Assembly: GCA_009782175.1 (NCBI GenBank)
Contig: WRKR01000036.1
Location: 1-32,736 of the forward strand
DNA from: Cystobacterineae bacterium
GTDB lineage: Bacteria; Myxococcota; Myxococcia; Myxococcales; Myxococcaceae
Length of the DNA stretch: 32,736 nt
Direction of reading: 5' to 3'
Positions 1-7,588 of the stretch are shown one piece after another. Under the pieces are notes generated by a model. That model was given only the letters and a program-made list of their open reading frames with translations. It was not told the DNA's origin and searched no databases. Made by a program: the position numbers and the translations under genes. The stretch's first letter is position 1. Every line of letters begins with the position of its first letter.

Positions 1-62
1 TGGTGCAGCAAGGAAGAAGCTAGGAAGCAACCGACGATGAGCCCCGCAGGGCCCTCGGAGAG
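1..62. other. Left edge, no gene recognised
   Basis: Short flank outside the left repeat copy. It has a GC-rich self-complementary stretch around 40-56 but no reading frame that I can support. It may be the tail of a feature cut off by the window edge. Confidence 0.3.
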
Positions 63-348
63 TGGCTTTTTTTGGTTACTTTTTTTGTCCAGACAAAAAA
101 AGTGACTCGCCGGGAGGCGAAAACTCCCCCCGCTGAAAGCGAAAAAACCCTTCGCCGGAGGCGACACTCCCCTCCCCCGGAGGGGAAAAACAAAACCACC
201 CCCACAAAAAAACTTTTTCCTTTGAAAATAGCCGGGCCGCAGGCCCACTCCCCCCCCGAAGGGAAAAAAACAAAACCAAAAGCCAAAAACCCTTCGCCGG
301 AGGCGACAAAAAAACCCTATTTAAAATGCCCGCCGCCAGGCGAAAAAC
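63..348. repeat. Hairpin-modular repeat, left copy (inverted relative to 32565-32736)
   Basis: The stretch is a chain of small hairpins joined by A/T- and C-rich runs. A 32-bp near-perfect palindrome lies at 75-106 (15-base arms around CA, one G-T mismatch). It is followed by small stems such as TCGCCGGGAGGCGA, CGCTGAAAGCG and TTCGCCGGAGGCGA; the last recurs near 292-305. A CGCCGCCAGGCG element lies near 331-342. The reverse complement of 32565-32736 matches nearly base for base from 63 to about 170 and again around 318-348. The left copy carries roughly 100 bp of extra modules in between. Open frames across it are repeat-driven and not credible genes. It ends 11 bp from the tRNA 3' end. Confidence 0.85.
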
Positions 349-359
349 AAAAAAGAAAA

Positions 360-432
<73 letters not shown>

Positions 433-440
433 ATAAACGC

Positions 441-470
441 CTCTTACTGGGTTTTATTTTCACCTGTCAA
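441..470 (-). promoter_or_regulatory. Putative sigma-70 promoter of tRNA-Asn
   Basis: On the minus strand a perfect -35 TTGACA (465-470) is followed after 18 bp by a weak -10 TAAGAG (441-446). This lies 8 bp before the mature tRNA 5' end. Position and -35 quality support it; the -10 is poor. Confidence 0.5.
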
Positions 471-723
471 TGCTTATTCTCCATGCCTTCATTTTAAGAG
501 CCCCTGCAGCGGATATGGCCTCTCTTATACAGGGCTTTGCTATATGCCAAACAGAGGAGGACTTTCCCATAAAGCGCAGGCCTAAGAGTTTGGTTGACCT
601 TTGCAAAGCAACTGTTTAAGGCCCCATATACGCCATCTCAAAAAAAGAAGCTAAGGGGGAAAGCCTGTGAGGAGAGAGAGGGCGTATGAGAGCAACACCG
701 CAGCGGGTAATGAGGGAGAAAGC
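471..723. other. Intergenic region upstream of ldcA
   Basis: No convincing gene. It separates the minus-strand tRNA from plus-strand ldcA and should hold the ldcA promoter. TTGACC at 594-599 is the best -35 I see, with only weak -10 candidates downstream. An alternative ldcA start at 667 would shorten this gap but has a poorer context than the one at 724. Confidence 0.4.
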
Positions 724-1626
724 ATGGCCGTGCCTTTTTTGTGTCCAAAACCTTTGCGTCCAGGCGACGCCATTGCTGTTGTAGCTCCCTCCGGTGTGGT
801 GGAGCCTGCCCATTTTGAGGCGGGCATGAGGTTTTTGCAACGCCGCTATGTTGTGCGCTGGACACATGGGCTGCTCTCCCAAACAGGTTATTTGGCCGGC
901 AGCGACGAGCGCCGCCTCAAAGAGTTGCAAAACGCCATTGATAGCGACGATATTAAAGCCATTTTTGCTGTGCGCGGCGGCTATGGCGCCATGCGCCTGC
1001 TCTCCAAACTCCAACTCCAGGGCCGCAAACCCAAATGGCTGGTTGGCTTCTCGGATGTGACGGCCTTGCACGCCCTGTGGCAGTGCATGGGCTGGCAAAG
1101 CTTGCACGGCCCCGTGGTGACACAAATGGGTATACTCCACCCGGAAGACTTGCAAACCATGCTGGACGCCCTCGAAAAAAATACCGGCAACCACTGCCTC
1201 CTCGGTACACGCTGCCTCGTGCCCGGCACCGCCTCAGGCCCCCTCCTGGGAGGAAACCTCTCCGTATTCAGCCGCCTCATTGGTACACCCTATATGCCGG
1301 ATACGCGGGGAGCTATTTTGCTTTTGGAGGACAATGGCGAAGCCCCCTACCGCATTGACAGAATGTGGACGCACTTGCGCCTGGCCGGTACCTTGGAAAA
1401 ATTGGCCGGCATTGTTTTGGGAGAGTTTTTTCAGCACGACAGAAAAAACGCGGACCAGGACTGCCTGGCCGTTTTGGACAGCCTGGCCTCAGAAACGGGG
1501 ATCCCCTGCGTTTCAGGCTTTTCCATTGGCCACGGCGCACGCAATATAGCCGTGCGCCTGGGAAGCCAGGCACGCCTCTCCGCAGGCAGCCTGCGCCTGA
1601 CATGCCTGAACGGAGAGACCGAGTGA
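724..1626 (+). CDS. ldcA: LD-carboxypeptidase (peptidase family S66), LdcA-like
   Basis: Predicted cytoplasmic serine peptidase of 300 aa. The family removes the terminal D-Ala from murein tetrapeptides during cell-wall recycling. The S66 triad is visible: Ser110 in VGFSDVTALH, Glu202 in LLLEDNGEAPYR and His270 in SIGHGARN. The N-terminal RPGDAIAVVAPSG and the RGGYGAMRLL segment are also typical. No signal peptide is seen. I chose the ATG at 724 because GAGGGAGA lies just upstream; an in-frame ATG at 667 adds 19 charged residues unlike the family start. The stop overlaps the next gene's GTG, so the two are probably translationally coupled. With mpl nearby this looks like a muropeptide-recycling group. 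Confidence 0.93.
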   Translation: MAVPFLCPKPLRPGDAIAVVAPSGVVEPAHFEAGMRFLQRRYVVRWTHGLLSQTGYLAGSDERRLKELQNAIDSDDIKAIFAVRGGYGAMRLLSKLQLQGRKPKWLVGFSDVTALHALWQCMGWQSLHGPVVTQMGILHPEDLQTMLDALEKNTGNHCLLGTRCLVPGTASGPLLGGNLSVFSRLIGTPYMPDTRGAILLLEDNGEAPYRIDRMWTHLRLAGTLEKLAGIVLGEFFQHDRKNADQDCLAVLDSLASETGIPCVSGFSIGHGARNIAVRLGSQARLSAGSLRLTCLNGETE

Positions 1627-2741
1627 AAACACCCGCGGCCCTCCTTGAGGAGGCCGTGCATACACATGCCTTCGAGGCCTACAGAGCTGAGGTTTGGCAC
1701 CGTGGAAAACCACGCCTCTCCCTGGGCAATGTCCACAAAAATACTTTTTTTGACCTGGCCTCCCTCACCAAAGTGCTCAGCACAACAGCTTGCTTTTTTG
1801 CCCTCTGGCAACAAAACCAACTCTCCCCTTCCATGCCTCTGCATAGCCTGCTGCCCCAAGCCCCCAAAGGCATTGCCTTGGACGACCTCCTCTTCCACCG
1901 CGCAGGCTTTGTGGCCCATATGCCTTTGTTTGTTGAAAGCTTCCAAAAATTCCCCATGCTGGCACAAGCCAACTGCCCACCCAATATGGTTGCCCAGGCA
2001 CGCGAAACATGCCTCTCCCACCTCTTCCAAACCCTGCCAGTGGAATTGCCGGGCATAACCAGCCGCTATTCCGATGTTGGCTTTATGTGGCTGGCACAAG
2101 CCCTCCAAAACCATAGCCAATGCCCCCTGGAGGCCTTGTTTGAAAAACTCGTCGCCCGCCCCCTGGGCCTCAAAGCACATTTTAGGGCGCTGGACCTAGC
2201 CAAACCCCAATGGCTTAGCTCCCCACGCACTGGATATTTCCGCCCCAGGCCCCCAGCACCAGGCCAAGAGGGACTTTGGCACCTCCCCTTATTCCCCTCA
2301 GCCCCAGGTACGGTGGATGATGACAATGCCTTCGCCCTGGGCGGCATAGCAGGCCATGCAGGCCTCTTCGCCAGAGCAGAAGACGTGGCACGCTTCGGCC
2401 AAGCCCTCTTGGATGGCTATTGGAAAATTCCCCTCAGCAAAGCTTGGCATGTGGATGGCCAAACCCCTCACAGTACACGGGCCATGGGCTTTGATAGGCC
2501 CAGCCCCGAAGGCTCCTCCGCAGGCCGCTTTTTCGGCAAAGGCCCCAAAGGAGCCGTGGGGCACCTGGGTTTTGTGGGTACCAGCCTCTGGGTGGACTTG
2601 GACGAGGAGGTGGTGGCCGTGCTTTTAAGCAACCGCACCGCATGGGGCAGGCATAACCTCCAAATAAAACAGCTGCGCCCACAATTCCACAATGCCGTCT
2701 GGCATGCACTGGGCCTCACCACAACCCTAAGCGAAGCATAA
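1623..2741 (+). CDS. Serine hydrolase, beta-lactamase/class C family
   Basis: A 372-aa protein of the serine beta-lactamase-like family (PBP4*/AmpC/EstB fold). The nucleophile motif SLTK is at about residues 47-50, preceded by TFFDLAS. The second motif is YSDVGF near 149-154, in the place of Y-x-N. The third motif is GHLGFVGTS near 313-321. I see no secretion signal, which would place it in the cytoplasm with LdcA and Mpl. I chose the GTG at 1623: it overlaps the ldcA stop as GTGA, and GGAGAG lies upstream. The longer open frame before it merely overlaps ldcA. The substrate cannot be read from sequence. Context suggests a murein peptide or amide, but an esterase is possible. Confidence 0.85.
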   Translation: MKTPAALLEEAVHTHAFEAYRAEVWHRGKPRLSLGNVHKNTFFDLASLTKVLSTTACFFALWQQNQLSPSMPLHSLLPQAPKGIALDDLLFHRAGFVAHMPLFVESFQKFPMLAQANCPPNMVAQARETCLSHLFQTLPVELPGITSRYSDVGFMWLAQALQNHSQCPLEALFEKLVARPLGLKAHFRALDLAKPQWLSSPRTGYFRPRPPAPGQEGLWHLPLFPSAPGTVDDDNAFALGGIAGHAGLFARAEDVARFGQALLDGYWKIPLSKAWHVDGQTPHSTRAMGFDRPSPEGSSAGRFFGKGPKGAVGHLGFVGTSLWVDLDEEVVAVLLSNRTAWGRHNLQIKQLRPQFHNAVWHALGLTTTLSEA

Positions 2742-2806
2742 AGCCCCGCCTTGCCTTTTGCCCTCAGACAAGGCCGCTCCATGCTGGCAAAATGAAAGTG
2801 CACAGT

Positions 2807-2967
2807 ACAAAATACACAGAACACAGAACACAGCACACAGCACACGGTACAAAGCACAAAGCACAAAGCACAAAGTACAAAGTACAAAGTACAAAGCACA
2901 TAGAACATAGAACATAGAACATAGAACACAGAACACAGCACACAGAACACAGCACACAGCACAAACA
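2807..2967. repeat. Heptanucleotide tandem repeat, about 23 units
   Basis: Unbroken array of 7-bp units with consensus ACANAGN in the 239-bp gap before mpl. Units run in blocks: ACACAGA/C, one ACACGGT, ACAAAGC/T (seven), ACATAGA (four), then ACACAGA/C again. Block-wise variants suggest slippage and local homogenisation. The minus-strand frames through it encode only Cys/Leu/Val repeats and I reject them as genes. It ends 13 bp before the mpl ATG, so copy number would change the spacing between mpl and any upstream promoter. Confidence 0.95.
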
Positions 2968-2980
2968 CGGGTGCACCAAC

Positions 2981-4441
2981 ATGAGTGAAGAGACAAGCAA
3001 TGGAAATGTAGTGCAAAGCCTGCCCGCACACGCGCGCCGCTTGCACCTTCTGGGCATAGGGGGCACCGGCATGGGTACCCTCGCATGCATGCTGAAAGAG
3101 AGTGGCTTTGAAATAACAGGCAGCGACCAAAACCTCTATCCCCCCATGAGCCTTGTGCTGGAGAAGGCCGATATTCCCCTCTTTATGCCCTATGCCGCAA
3201 AAAATGTGGAAAACGCCAAGCCGGATTTGGTGGTGGTGGGCAATGTCATCCGCAAAGAAAACCCCGAGGCCGCAGCCGTGCGCGCGCTTGGCCTCCCCCA
3301 AATGTCCATGCCGGCCTTGCTGTGGGAGGTGTTTTTAAAACACAAGCACGTCATCTGCGTCGCCGGTACCCATGGCAAAACCACCACGGCCATGTGGCTC
3401 GCTCATGTGCTGAAATCCGCCGGCAAAAAACCCAGTTGGTTGGTGGGCGGCGTCAACGCCGAAGACGGCAAAGGCTATGGCCTGGGAGAGGGCGAGCTTT
3501 TTGTTATTGAGGGGGATGAATATGACACGGCCTATTTCGACAAAGGCCCCAAATTTTTTCACTATGGCCCCCAAACATTGCTGCTGACCAGCGTGGAATA
3601 CGACCATGCCGATATTTATGCCGATATGCAGGCCTATGAGTCCGCGTTTTTCCGCCTCACACAAAACATGCCCTCCCATGGCTATATGGCCACAAGCCAA
3701 AACTACCCCAATGCCGTCCGCATGGCTTTGGCCGCCCCCTGCCGCGCAGAAACCTATGCCTCAAGGCCTACCAACCCGGCCGCGGATTATGGCCCCCTCC
3801 ACCTGCGCTATACACCCACGGGAGTTGAGCTTGAGGTTGAAAAAAAAGGCCGCCTCCTGGGGACTTTTGCCCTCCCCCTCTTTGGCCTGCAAAATGTGGA
3901 AAATGCCCTGGGCATTATAGCCGTCGGACAAAGCCTGGGCCTCTCTGTGCAAGCCCTGCAAACAGGCCTCCAAAGCTTCCAGGGCATATGGCGAAGGCAA
4001 GAGACAAGCACCACCCCAAGGGGCATTCTCCTCATAGATGACTTTGCACACCACCCCACAGCCGTGCGAGAAACCGTGCAGAGCGTTGCAGAACGCTTTT
4101 GCGGCCGCCGCCTGTGGGCCCTGTTTGAGCCGCGAAGCAATACCTCCAGGCGAAAACTCCACCAGGAAGACTATGCACAGGCCTTTGAGAAGGCCTCACA
4201 CGTGCGCATTAAAAAGCCCCTGCCCCATGACAAAATTTTAAGCGAAGAAGCCCTGGACGTGCAACAACTGGCCAAGGCCCTGCGCCAACAAGGCAAAAAC
4301 GCACAAGTGGTAGAGCATGTGGACAGCCTCGTTGAAGAGCTGGCCACCCAAACCCAGAGCGGAGATGTGGTGCTGTGCATGTCCAACGGAAACTTCGACG
4401 GCCTTAAGGCCAAACTTTTAAAACAATTTGAAAGGGAATAG
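2981..4441 (+). CDS. mpl: UDP-N-acetylmuramate:L-alanyl-gamma-D-glutamyl-meso-diaminopimelate ligase
   Basis: A 486-aa Mur ligase. The family reattaches recycled murein tripeptide to UDP-MurNAc using ATP in the cytoplasm. The N-terminal UDP-binding motif is LLGIGGTGMG (23-32). The P-loop is GTHGKTT (129-135). The Mpl-type signature VIEGDEYDTAYFDKGPKFF distinguishes it from MurC, and a Mur ligase C-terminal domain follows with DDFAHHPTAV and LFEPRSNTSRR. Full length for the family. The ATG at 2981 has only a weak GGGTG upstream. It lies in the same direction as ldcA and the serine hydrolase, separated by the heptad repeat, so it may be co-transcribed or have its own promoter. Confidence 0.97.
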   Translation: MSEETSNGNVVQSLPAHARRLHLLGIGGTGMGTLACMLKESGFEITGSDQNLYPPMSLVLEKADIPLFMPYAAKNVENAKPDLVVVGNVIRKENPEAAAVRALGLPQMSMPALLWEVFLKHKHVICVAGTHGKTTTAMWLAHVLKSAGKKPSWLVGGVNAEDGKGYGLGEGELFVIEGDEYDTAYFDKGPKFFHYGPQTLLLTSVEYDHADIYADMQAYESAFFRLTQNMPSHGYMATSQNYPNAVRMALAAPCRAETYASRPTNPAADYGPLHLRYTPTGVELEVEKKGRLLGTFALPLFGLQNVENALGIIAVGQSLGLSVQALQTGLQSFQGIWRRQETSTTPRGILLIDDFAHHPTAVRETVQSVAERFCGRRLWALFEPRSNTSRRKLHQEDYAQAFEKASHVRIKKPLPHDKILSEEALDVQQLAKALRQQGKNAQVVEHVDSLVEELATQTQSGDVVLCMSNGNFDGLKAKLLKQFERE

Positions 4442-4456
4442 GCAAAACAAGAAAAG

Positions 4457-4489
4457 TGGGCTGGGGCTGGGGCTGGGGCTGGGGCTGGG
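4457..4489. repeat. GGGGCT tandem repeat (about five units)
   Basis: Five G-runs of three or four bases separated by CT lie just after the mpl stop on the plus strand. This could form a G-quadruplex on the plus strand or in mpl mRNA. It is non-coding. Confidence 0.85.
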
Positions 4490-4568
4490 CAAAACATATA
4501 GCAATGTCCAGGCTTTGAAACATTATCTCGCACTCTAAGCTGGTTTTATGGAAAAAGAGGATAGCCCT

Positions 4569-5102
4569 ATGCCGACGCCCCCCCTGAAGCAGCTGGCTCA
4601 CCCCAACACGGAAGCCACGCGCAAAGGCCTGCCCACAGAGCGGGTTTTTGTCGCCCTGGGCTCTAACTTGGGCAAACGCCAAGCCTGGCTCCGCTTTGCC
4701 TTGGCCGCCTTTGAGGCAGAGCCCTGCTTGCGCCTTGTGGCCTATTCCCCCCTCCTTGAAACCCAAGCCGTGGTTTTGCCTGGACAAATGCCTGCCCCCC
4801 CCTATTTGAATGCGGTGGCCGAGTTGCGCTGCACTTTCTCCCCATTGGAATTGTTGGCCTTTTTGCTGTCCCTGGAAGCAAGGGCTGGACGAAAGCGCCA
4901 CAAGCGCTGGGAGGCGAGGACTTTGGATTTGGATATTTTGTCTTTTGGGCAGCGTCAAATGCGTTGCCCAAGGCTGGTGGTACCACACCCACGCTTGTAT
5001 GTGAGGACATTTGTTTTGTTTCCGTGGGCTTATATTGCCCCTTGGCTGAGGCTTCCGGGAGAGAAGCTGACCATTTGGGAGCTTTGTTCGCGCTTGGCTT
5101 GA
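4569..5102 (+). CDS. folK: 2-amino-4-hydroxy-6-hydroxymethyldihydropteridine pyrophosphokinase
   Basis: HPPK of folate synthesis, about 177 aa. It transfers pyrophosphate from ATP to hydroxymethyldihydropterin. Visible features are the start strand FVALGSNLG, the ATP and Mg-binding segment RTLDLDILSFG preceded by KRWEA, and VPHPRLYVRTFVLFP near the C-terminus. I chose the ATG at 4569 because AGAGG lies about 10 bp upstream; the ATG at 4548 in the same frame has no good ribosome site. The first 25 residues are a non-conserved extension. The next folate gene in the window, folB, is 22 kb away, so the pathway is scattered. Confidence 0.93.
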   Translation: MPTPPLKQLAHPNTEATRKGLPTERVFVALGSNLGKRQAWLRFALAAFEAEPCLRLVAYSPLLETQAVVLPGQMPAPPYLNAVAELRCTFSPLELLAFLLSLEARAGRKRHKRWEARTLDLDILSFGQRQMRCPRLVVPHPRLYVRTFVLFPWAYIAPWLRLPGEKLTIWELCSRLA

Positions 5103-5193
5103 CTTTCATTTTGTTGTTGTATAGGGAGGCTTCTCCTTGCGGGCAGAAAAGCCCCTGTGGTTTTTTAAAGGACAAAGCTTAGAGGACAAAGCG

Positions 5194-5502
5194 ATGTATG
5201 CAGTCATTCGAACGGGCGGAAAACAATACCGGGTTGCGGAAGGGGCTGTTTTTCAGGTGGAGAAAATTGAAGGTGAAATAGGCGCTGAAATCAGCTTTGA
5301 GGAGGTGCTCATGCTGAGCGACGCCTCCGGCTACCGCGTGGGCAAGCCTTGCCTTGAGGGTGTGTCGGTGAAAGCCGTCATTCTCCGCCAGGACAAGGCC
5401 CCCAAGGTTTTGCATTTTCGCAAAGAAAAAGAGGGTTGGACGCGCCGCCGAGGCCACCGCCAACTTTTTTCTGAAATTAAAATTGTTTCCATTGCCGCTT
5501 AG
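5194..5502 (+). CDS. rplU: 50S ribosomal protein L21
   Basis: A 102-aa ribosomal protein of normal length. It starts MYAVIRTGGKQYRVAEG and ends with the usual basic block near WTRRRGHRQLF. The ATG at 5194 has AGAGGA seven bases upstream. The 91-bp leader after folK has a short hairpin (GGGC/GCCC near 5144-5157) followed by a T-run, which may be a weak terminator or an L21 leader element. It forms the conserved rplU-rpmA-obgE order. Confidence 0.98.
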   Translation: MYAVIRTGGKQYRVAEGAVFQVEKIEGEIGAEISFEEVLMLSDASGYRVGKPCLEGVSVKAVILRQDKAPKVLHFRKEKEGWTRRRGHRQLFSEIKIVSIAA

Positions 5503-5519
5503 GCATGTGAGGAGGAATT

Positions 5520-5783
5520 GTGGCACACAAAAAAGGACAAGGCTCTTCTCGCAACGGACGAGACTCGAATGCCCAGCGCCGCGGCGTCAAAGTATATGGC
5601 GGCCAAACCGTTTCCGCAGGCTCCATTCTCGTGCGTCAAGTGGGGACGGTTATACACCCGGGCACCAATGTTAAACTGGGCAGGGATTTTACGCTGTTTG
5701 CAACCACCGACGGCATTGTAAAATATGAAATGAAGAAAGACAGAAAACACGTTTCTGTCTACCCGAAAACGGCACAGGCTTGA
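5520..5783 (+). CDS. rpmA: 50S ribosomal protein L27
   Basis: An 87-aa ribosomal protein beginning [19 protein letters not shown], with the typical [19 protein letters not shown] segment. It starts with GTG at 5520, decided by GAGGAGG six bases upstream and by the conserved N-terminus. There is no N-terminal extension to cleave, unlike in Firmicutes. It sits 17 bp after rplU, and a strong terminator follows. Confidence 0.98.
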   Translation: MAHKKGQGSSRNGRDSNAQRRGVKVYGGQTVSAGSILVRQVGTVIHPGTNVKLGRDFTLFATTDGIVKYEMKKDRKHVSVYPKTAQA

Positions 5784-5800
5784 GGCTTAGCGGTGCCTTG

Positions 5801-5840
5801 AAAAAAAAGTCGACTCCCGTTTTTGGAGCCGGCTTTTTTT
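5801..5840. terminator. Bidirectional intrinsic terminator after rpmA
   Basis: A run of eight A leads into arm GTCGACTCC (5809-5817), loop CGTTTTT, arm GGAGCCGGC (5825-5833) and seven T (5834-5840). One pair is mismatched and one is G-U. It ends only 15 bp before the obgE ATG, so it can end the ribosomal transcript or act as an attenuator for obgE. Confidence 0.85.
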
Positions 5841-5855
5841 ATTGAAGGTGCTTCC

Positions 5856-6899
5856 ATGAAGTTTGTTGATGAGGTGAAAATCCGCATAAAAGCCGGCGAT
5901 GGCGGCGACGGCGCGGTCGCATTCCGCAGAGAAAAATTCATCGAAAAAGGGGGCCCCTCCGGCGGCGACGGCGGTGACGGCGGAAGCATTGTTTTCCGCG
6001 TAGACCCGAGGATGAGCACCCTCTTGGACTATCGCTTTTTAAGCCAACACCAGGCCAAATCCGGCGGAAACGGCATGGGGAGTGACTGCAACGGGAAAAA
6101 AGGGGAAACCCTGGTTTTGCGTGTCCCCCCGGGGACACTCATCAAAGATGCGGACAACGGCCATTTGCTTGGGGACTTGTCCACACCACAGGCAGAGTTG
6201 CTGGTTGCACGCGGAGGCAAAGGAGGGCGCGGCAACATGCATTTTGCAACCTCCACAAGGCAGACGCCGCGTTTTGCCGAAGAAGGAAAGCCCGGCGAAG
6301 AGAGAAATTTGTGTTTGGAACTTAAATTGCTGGCCGACGTGGGCATTGTCGGCTTTCCCAATGTGGGGAAGAGTTTGCTTATTTCCAAAATTTCCCGCTC
6401 CACCCCCAAGGTGGCGGACTACCCTTTCACCACTTTGGTACCCAACCTGGGGGTGGTGGCCTATAAAAACCATTTGTCCTTTGTGGTGGCCGACATTCCA
6501 GGCTTGGTTGAAGGAGCCAGCGAAGGCATAGGCTTGGGCCTGAGGTTTTTAAAACACGTGGAGAGGTGCAAAGTACTCATCCACCTGCTGGATGCTTCAG
6601 GCCATGCGGAAGGCCGAAACATGGAAGCGGACTATGGCGTGCTTTGCGGGGAGCTCAAAAAATTCAGCCCAAGCCTTGCCAAAAAACCTCAGCTGCTGGT
6701 TGCCAACAAAGTGGACATTCCAACAGCGAAGGAGGCCTATGCCGCCTTTGCCAAGCACATGAAGAAAAAACGAAAACATGTTTTTCCCATGTCAGCACTC
6801 ACCGGAGAAGGCATTGGCGCCGTGGTGGATGCCGCAGCACAAAAGCTGTTTTCAAAACCCACGGCCACCCCCAAACGCGCCAAAAAAGAGAGAGGCTAA
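5856..6899 (+). CDS. obgE: GTPase Obg (CgtA), ribosome assembly and stress GTPase
   Basis: A 347-aa GTPase associated with the 50S subunit. The glycine-rich Obg domain spans about residues 1-158, with GDGGDGAVAFRREKFIEKGGP and GGKGGRGN. The G domain follows: G1 GFPNVGKS (166-173), G3 DIPGL and G4 NKVD. The Lys/Arg-rich tail is short, so the C-terminal domain found in some Obg proteins is reduced. The ATG at 5856 is set by the conserved MKFVDEVKI start with GAAGG upstream. Because a terminator lies just before it, expression depends on read-through or on a promoter overlapping the 3' end of rpmA. Confidence 0.97.
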   Translation: MKFVDEVKIRIKAGDGGDGAVAFRREKFIEKGGPSGGDGGDGGSIVFRVDPRMSTLLDYRFLSQHQAKSGGNGMGSDCNGKKGETLVLRVPPGTLIKDADNGHLLGDLSTPQAELLVARGGKGGRGNMHFATSTRQTPRFAEEGKPGEERNLCLELKLLADVGIVGFPNVGKSLLISKISRSTPKVADYPFTTLVPNLGVVAYKNHLSFVVADIPGLVEGASEGIGLGLRFLKHVERCKVLIHLLDASGHAEGRNMEADYGVLCGELKKFSPSLAKKPQLLVANKVDIPTAKEAYAAFAKHMKKKRKHVFPMSALTGEGIGAVVDAAAQKLFSKPTATPKRAKKERG

Positions 6900-6900
6900 A

Positions 6901-7548
6901 ATGCCCCTGCGAGGTTTAGAGGCAGCCACACTGCTGCTGGATGAGCGCAAAAGGCGTGTAGAAAAAGCCGTGGAGCTGCGCACACGCACGCTCACCGTTG
7001 TTATTGAAGCTGTGGATGACTGGTTTAATGTGGCCGCCGTGCTGCGCTCCTGCGAGGGGCTTGGAATACAAGAGTTGCATGTTGTCCACCCCCACCCGAG
7101 CATGCAATGGAATAAGGCCATAACACAAGGCTGCCAAAAGTGGATGGATGTTTTTTGTTATGAGAGTTTCCATGCCTGCAAAGAGGCTTTGAAAGCACGC
7201 GGCTTTCGCATTCTGGCCTCCTCCTTCGCCGCAGGGCCTTCTGCCTCACTTTATAACTTAAGCTTTCAGGAGAAGACGGCTTTGGTTTTTGGCAATGAGC
7301 ATTCCGGGGTTTCGCCTGTGGCCCTCAAGGCCGCAGACGGCCATTTTTGGATCCCCATGAATGGCTTCTCTCAAAGCCTCAACGTTTCTGCTGCAGTATG
7401 CGCCAGCTTGGTTTATGCATTGGGCTGGCGGCACAACCACCTTGGGCATGTGGGTGACTTAAGTGAAGAAGAAAAAAAACTCCTTCGAGAGCGGTTTTCC
7501 ATGCTCTCCCTCAAGCAATACAAAAAATTGTTTCACTCAAAACCATAA
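6901..7548 (+). CDS. SpoU/TrmH-family RNA 2'-O-methyltransferase
   Basis: A 215-aa SPOUT methyltransferase using S-adenosylmethionine. All three family motifs are present: NVAAVLRSCEGLGI (motif 1, catalytic Arg), ALVFGNEHSGVS (motif 2) and IPMNGFSQSLNVSAAV (motif 3). Length and the Leu/Lys-rich C-terminus fit TrmH (tRNA Gm18), but the target nucleotide cannot be proven here. The ATG at 6901 lies one base after the obgE stop, with GAGAGAGG upstream, so the two are probably co-translated. The longer frame upstream only overlaps obgE. Confidence 0.9.
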   Translation: MPLRGLEAATLLLDERKRRVEKAVELRTRTLTVVIEAVDDWFNVAAVLRSCEGLGIQELHVVHPHPSMQWNKAITQGCQKWMDVFCYESFHACKEALKARGFRILASSFAAGPSASLYNLSFQEKTALVFGNEHSGVSPVALKAADGHFWIPMNGFSQSLNVSAAVCASLVYALGWRHNHLGHVGDLSEEEKKLLRERFSMLSLKQYKKLFHSKP

Positions 7549-7588
7549 ATTTTTATGGAGAAGGCATGCTGAAAACTGCGGAGGTTTT

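Noticed and set aside
2807-2967. CRISPR-like array before mpl
   Set aside because: Units are 7 bp with no spacers; it is a microsatellite.
2468-3301. 277-aa minus-strand frame rich in Cys-Val-Leu repeats
   Set aside because: It reads through the heptad repeat and overlaps the serine hydrolase and mpl on the other strand; composition is repeat-driven.
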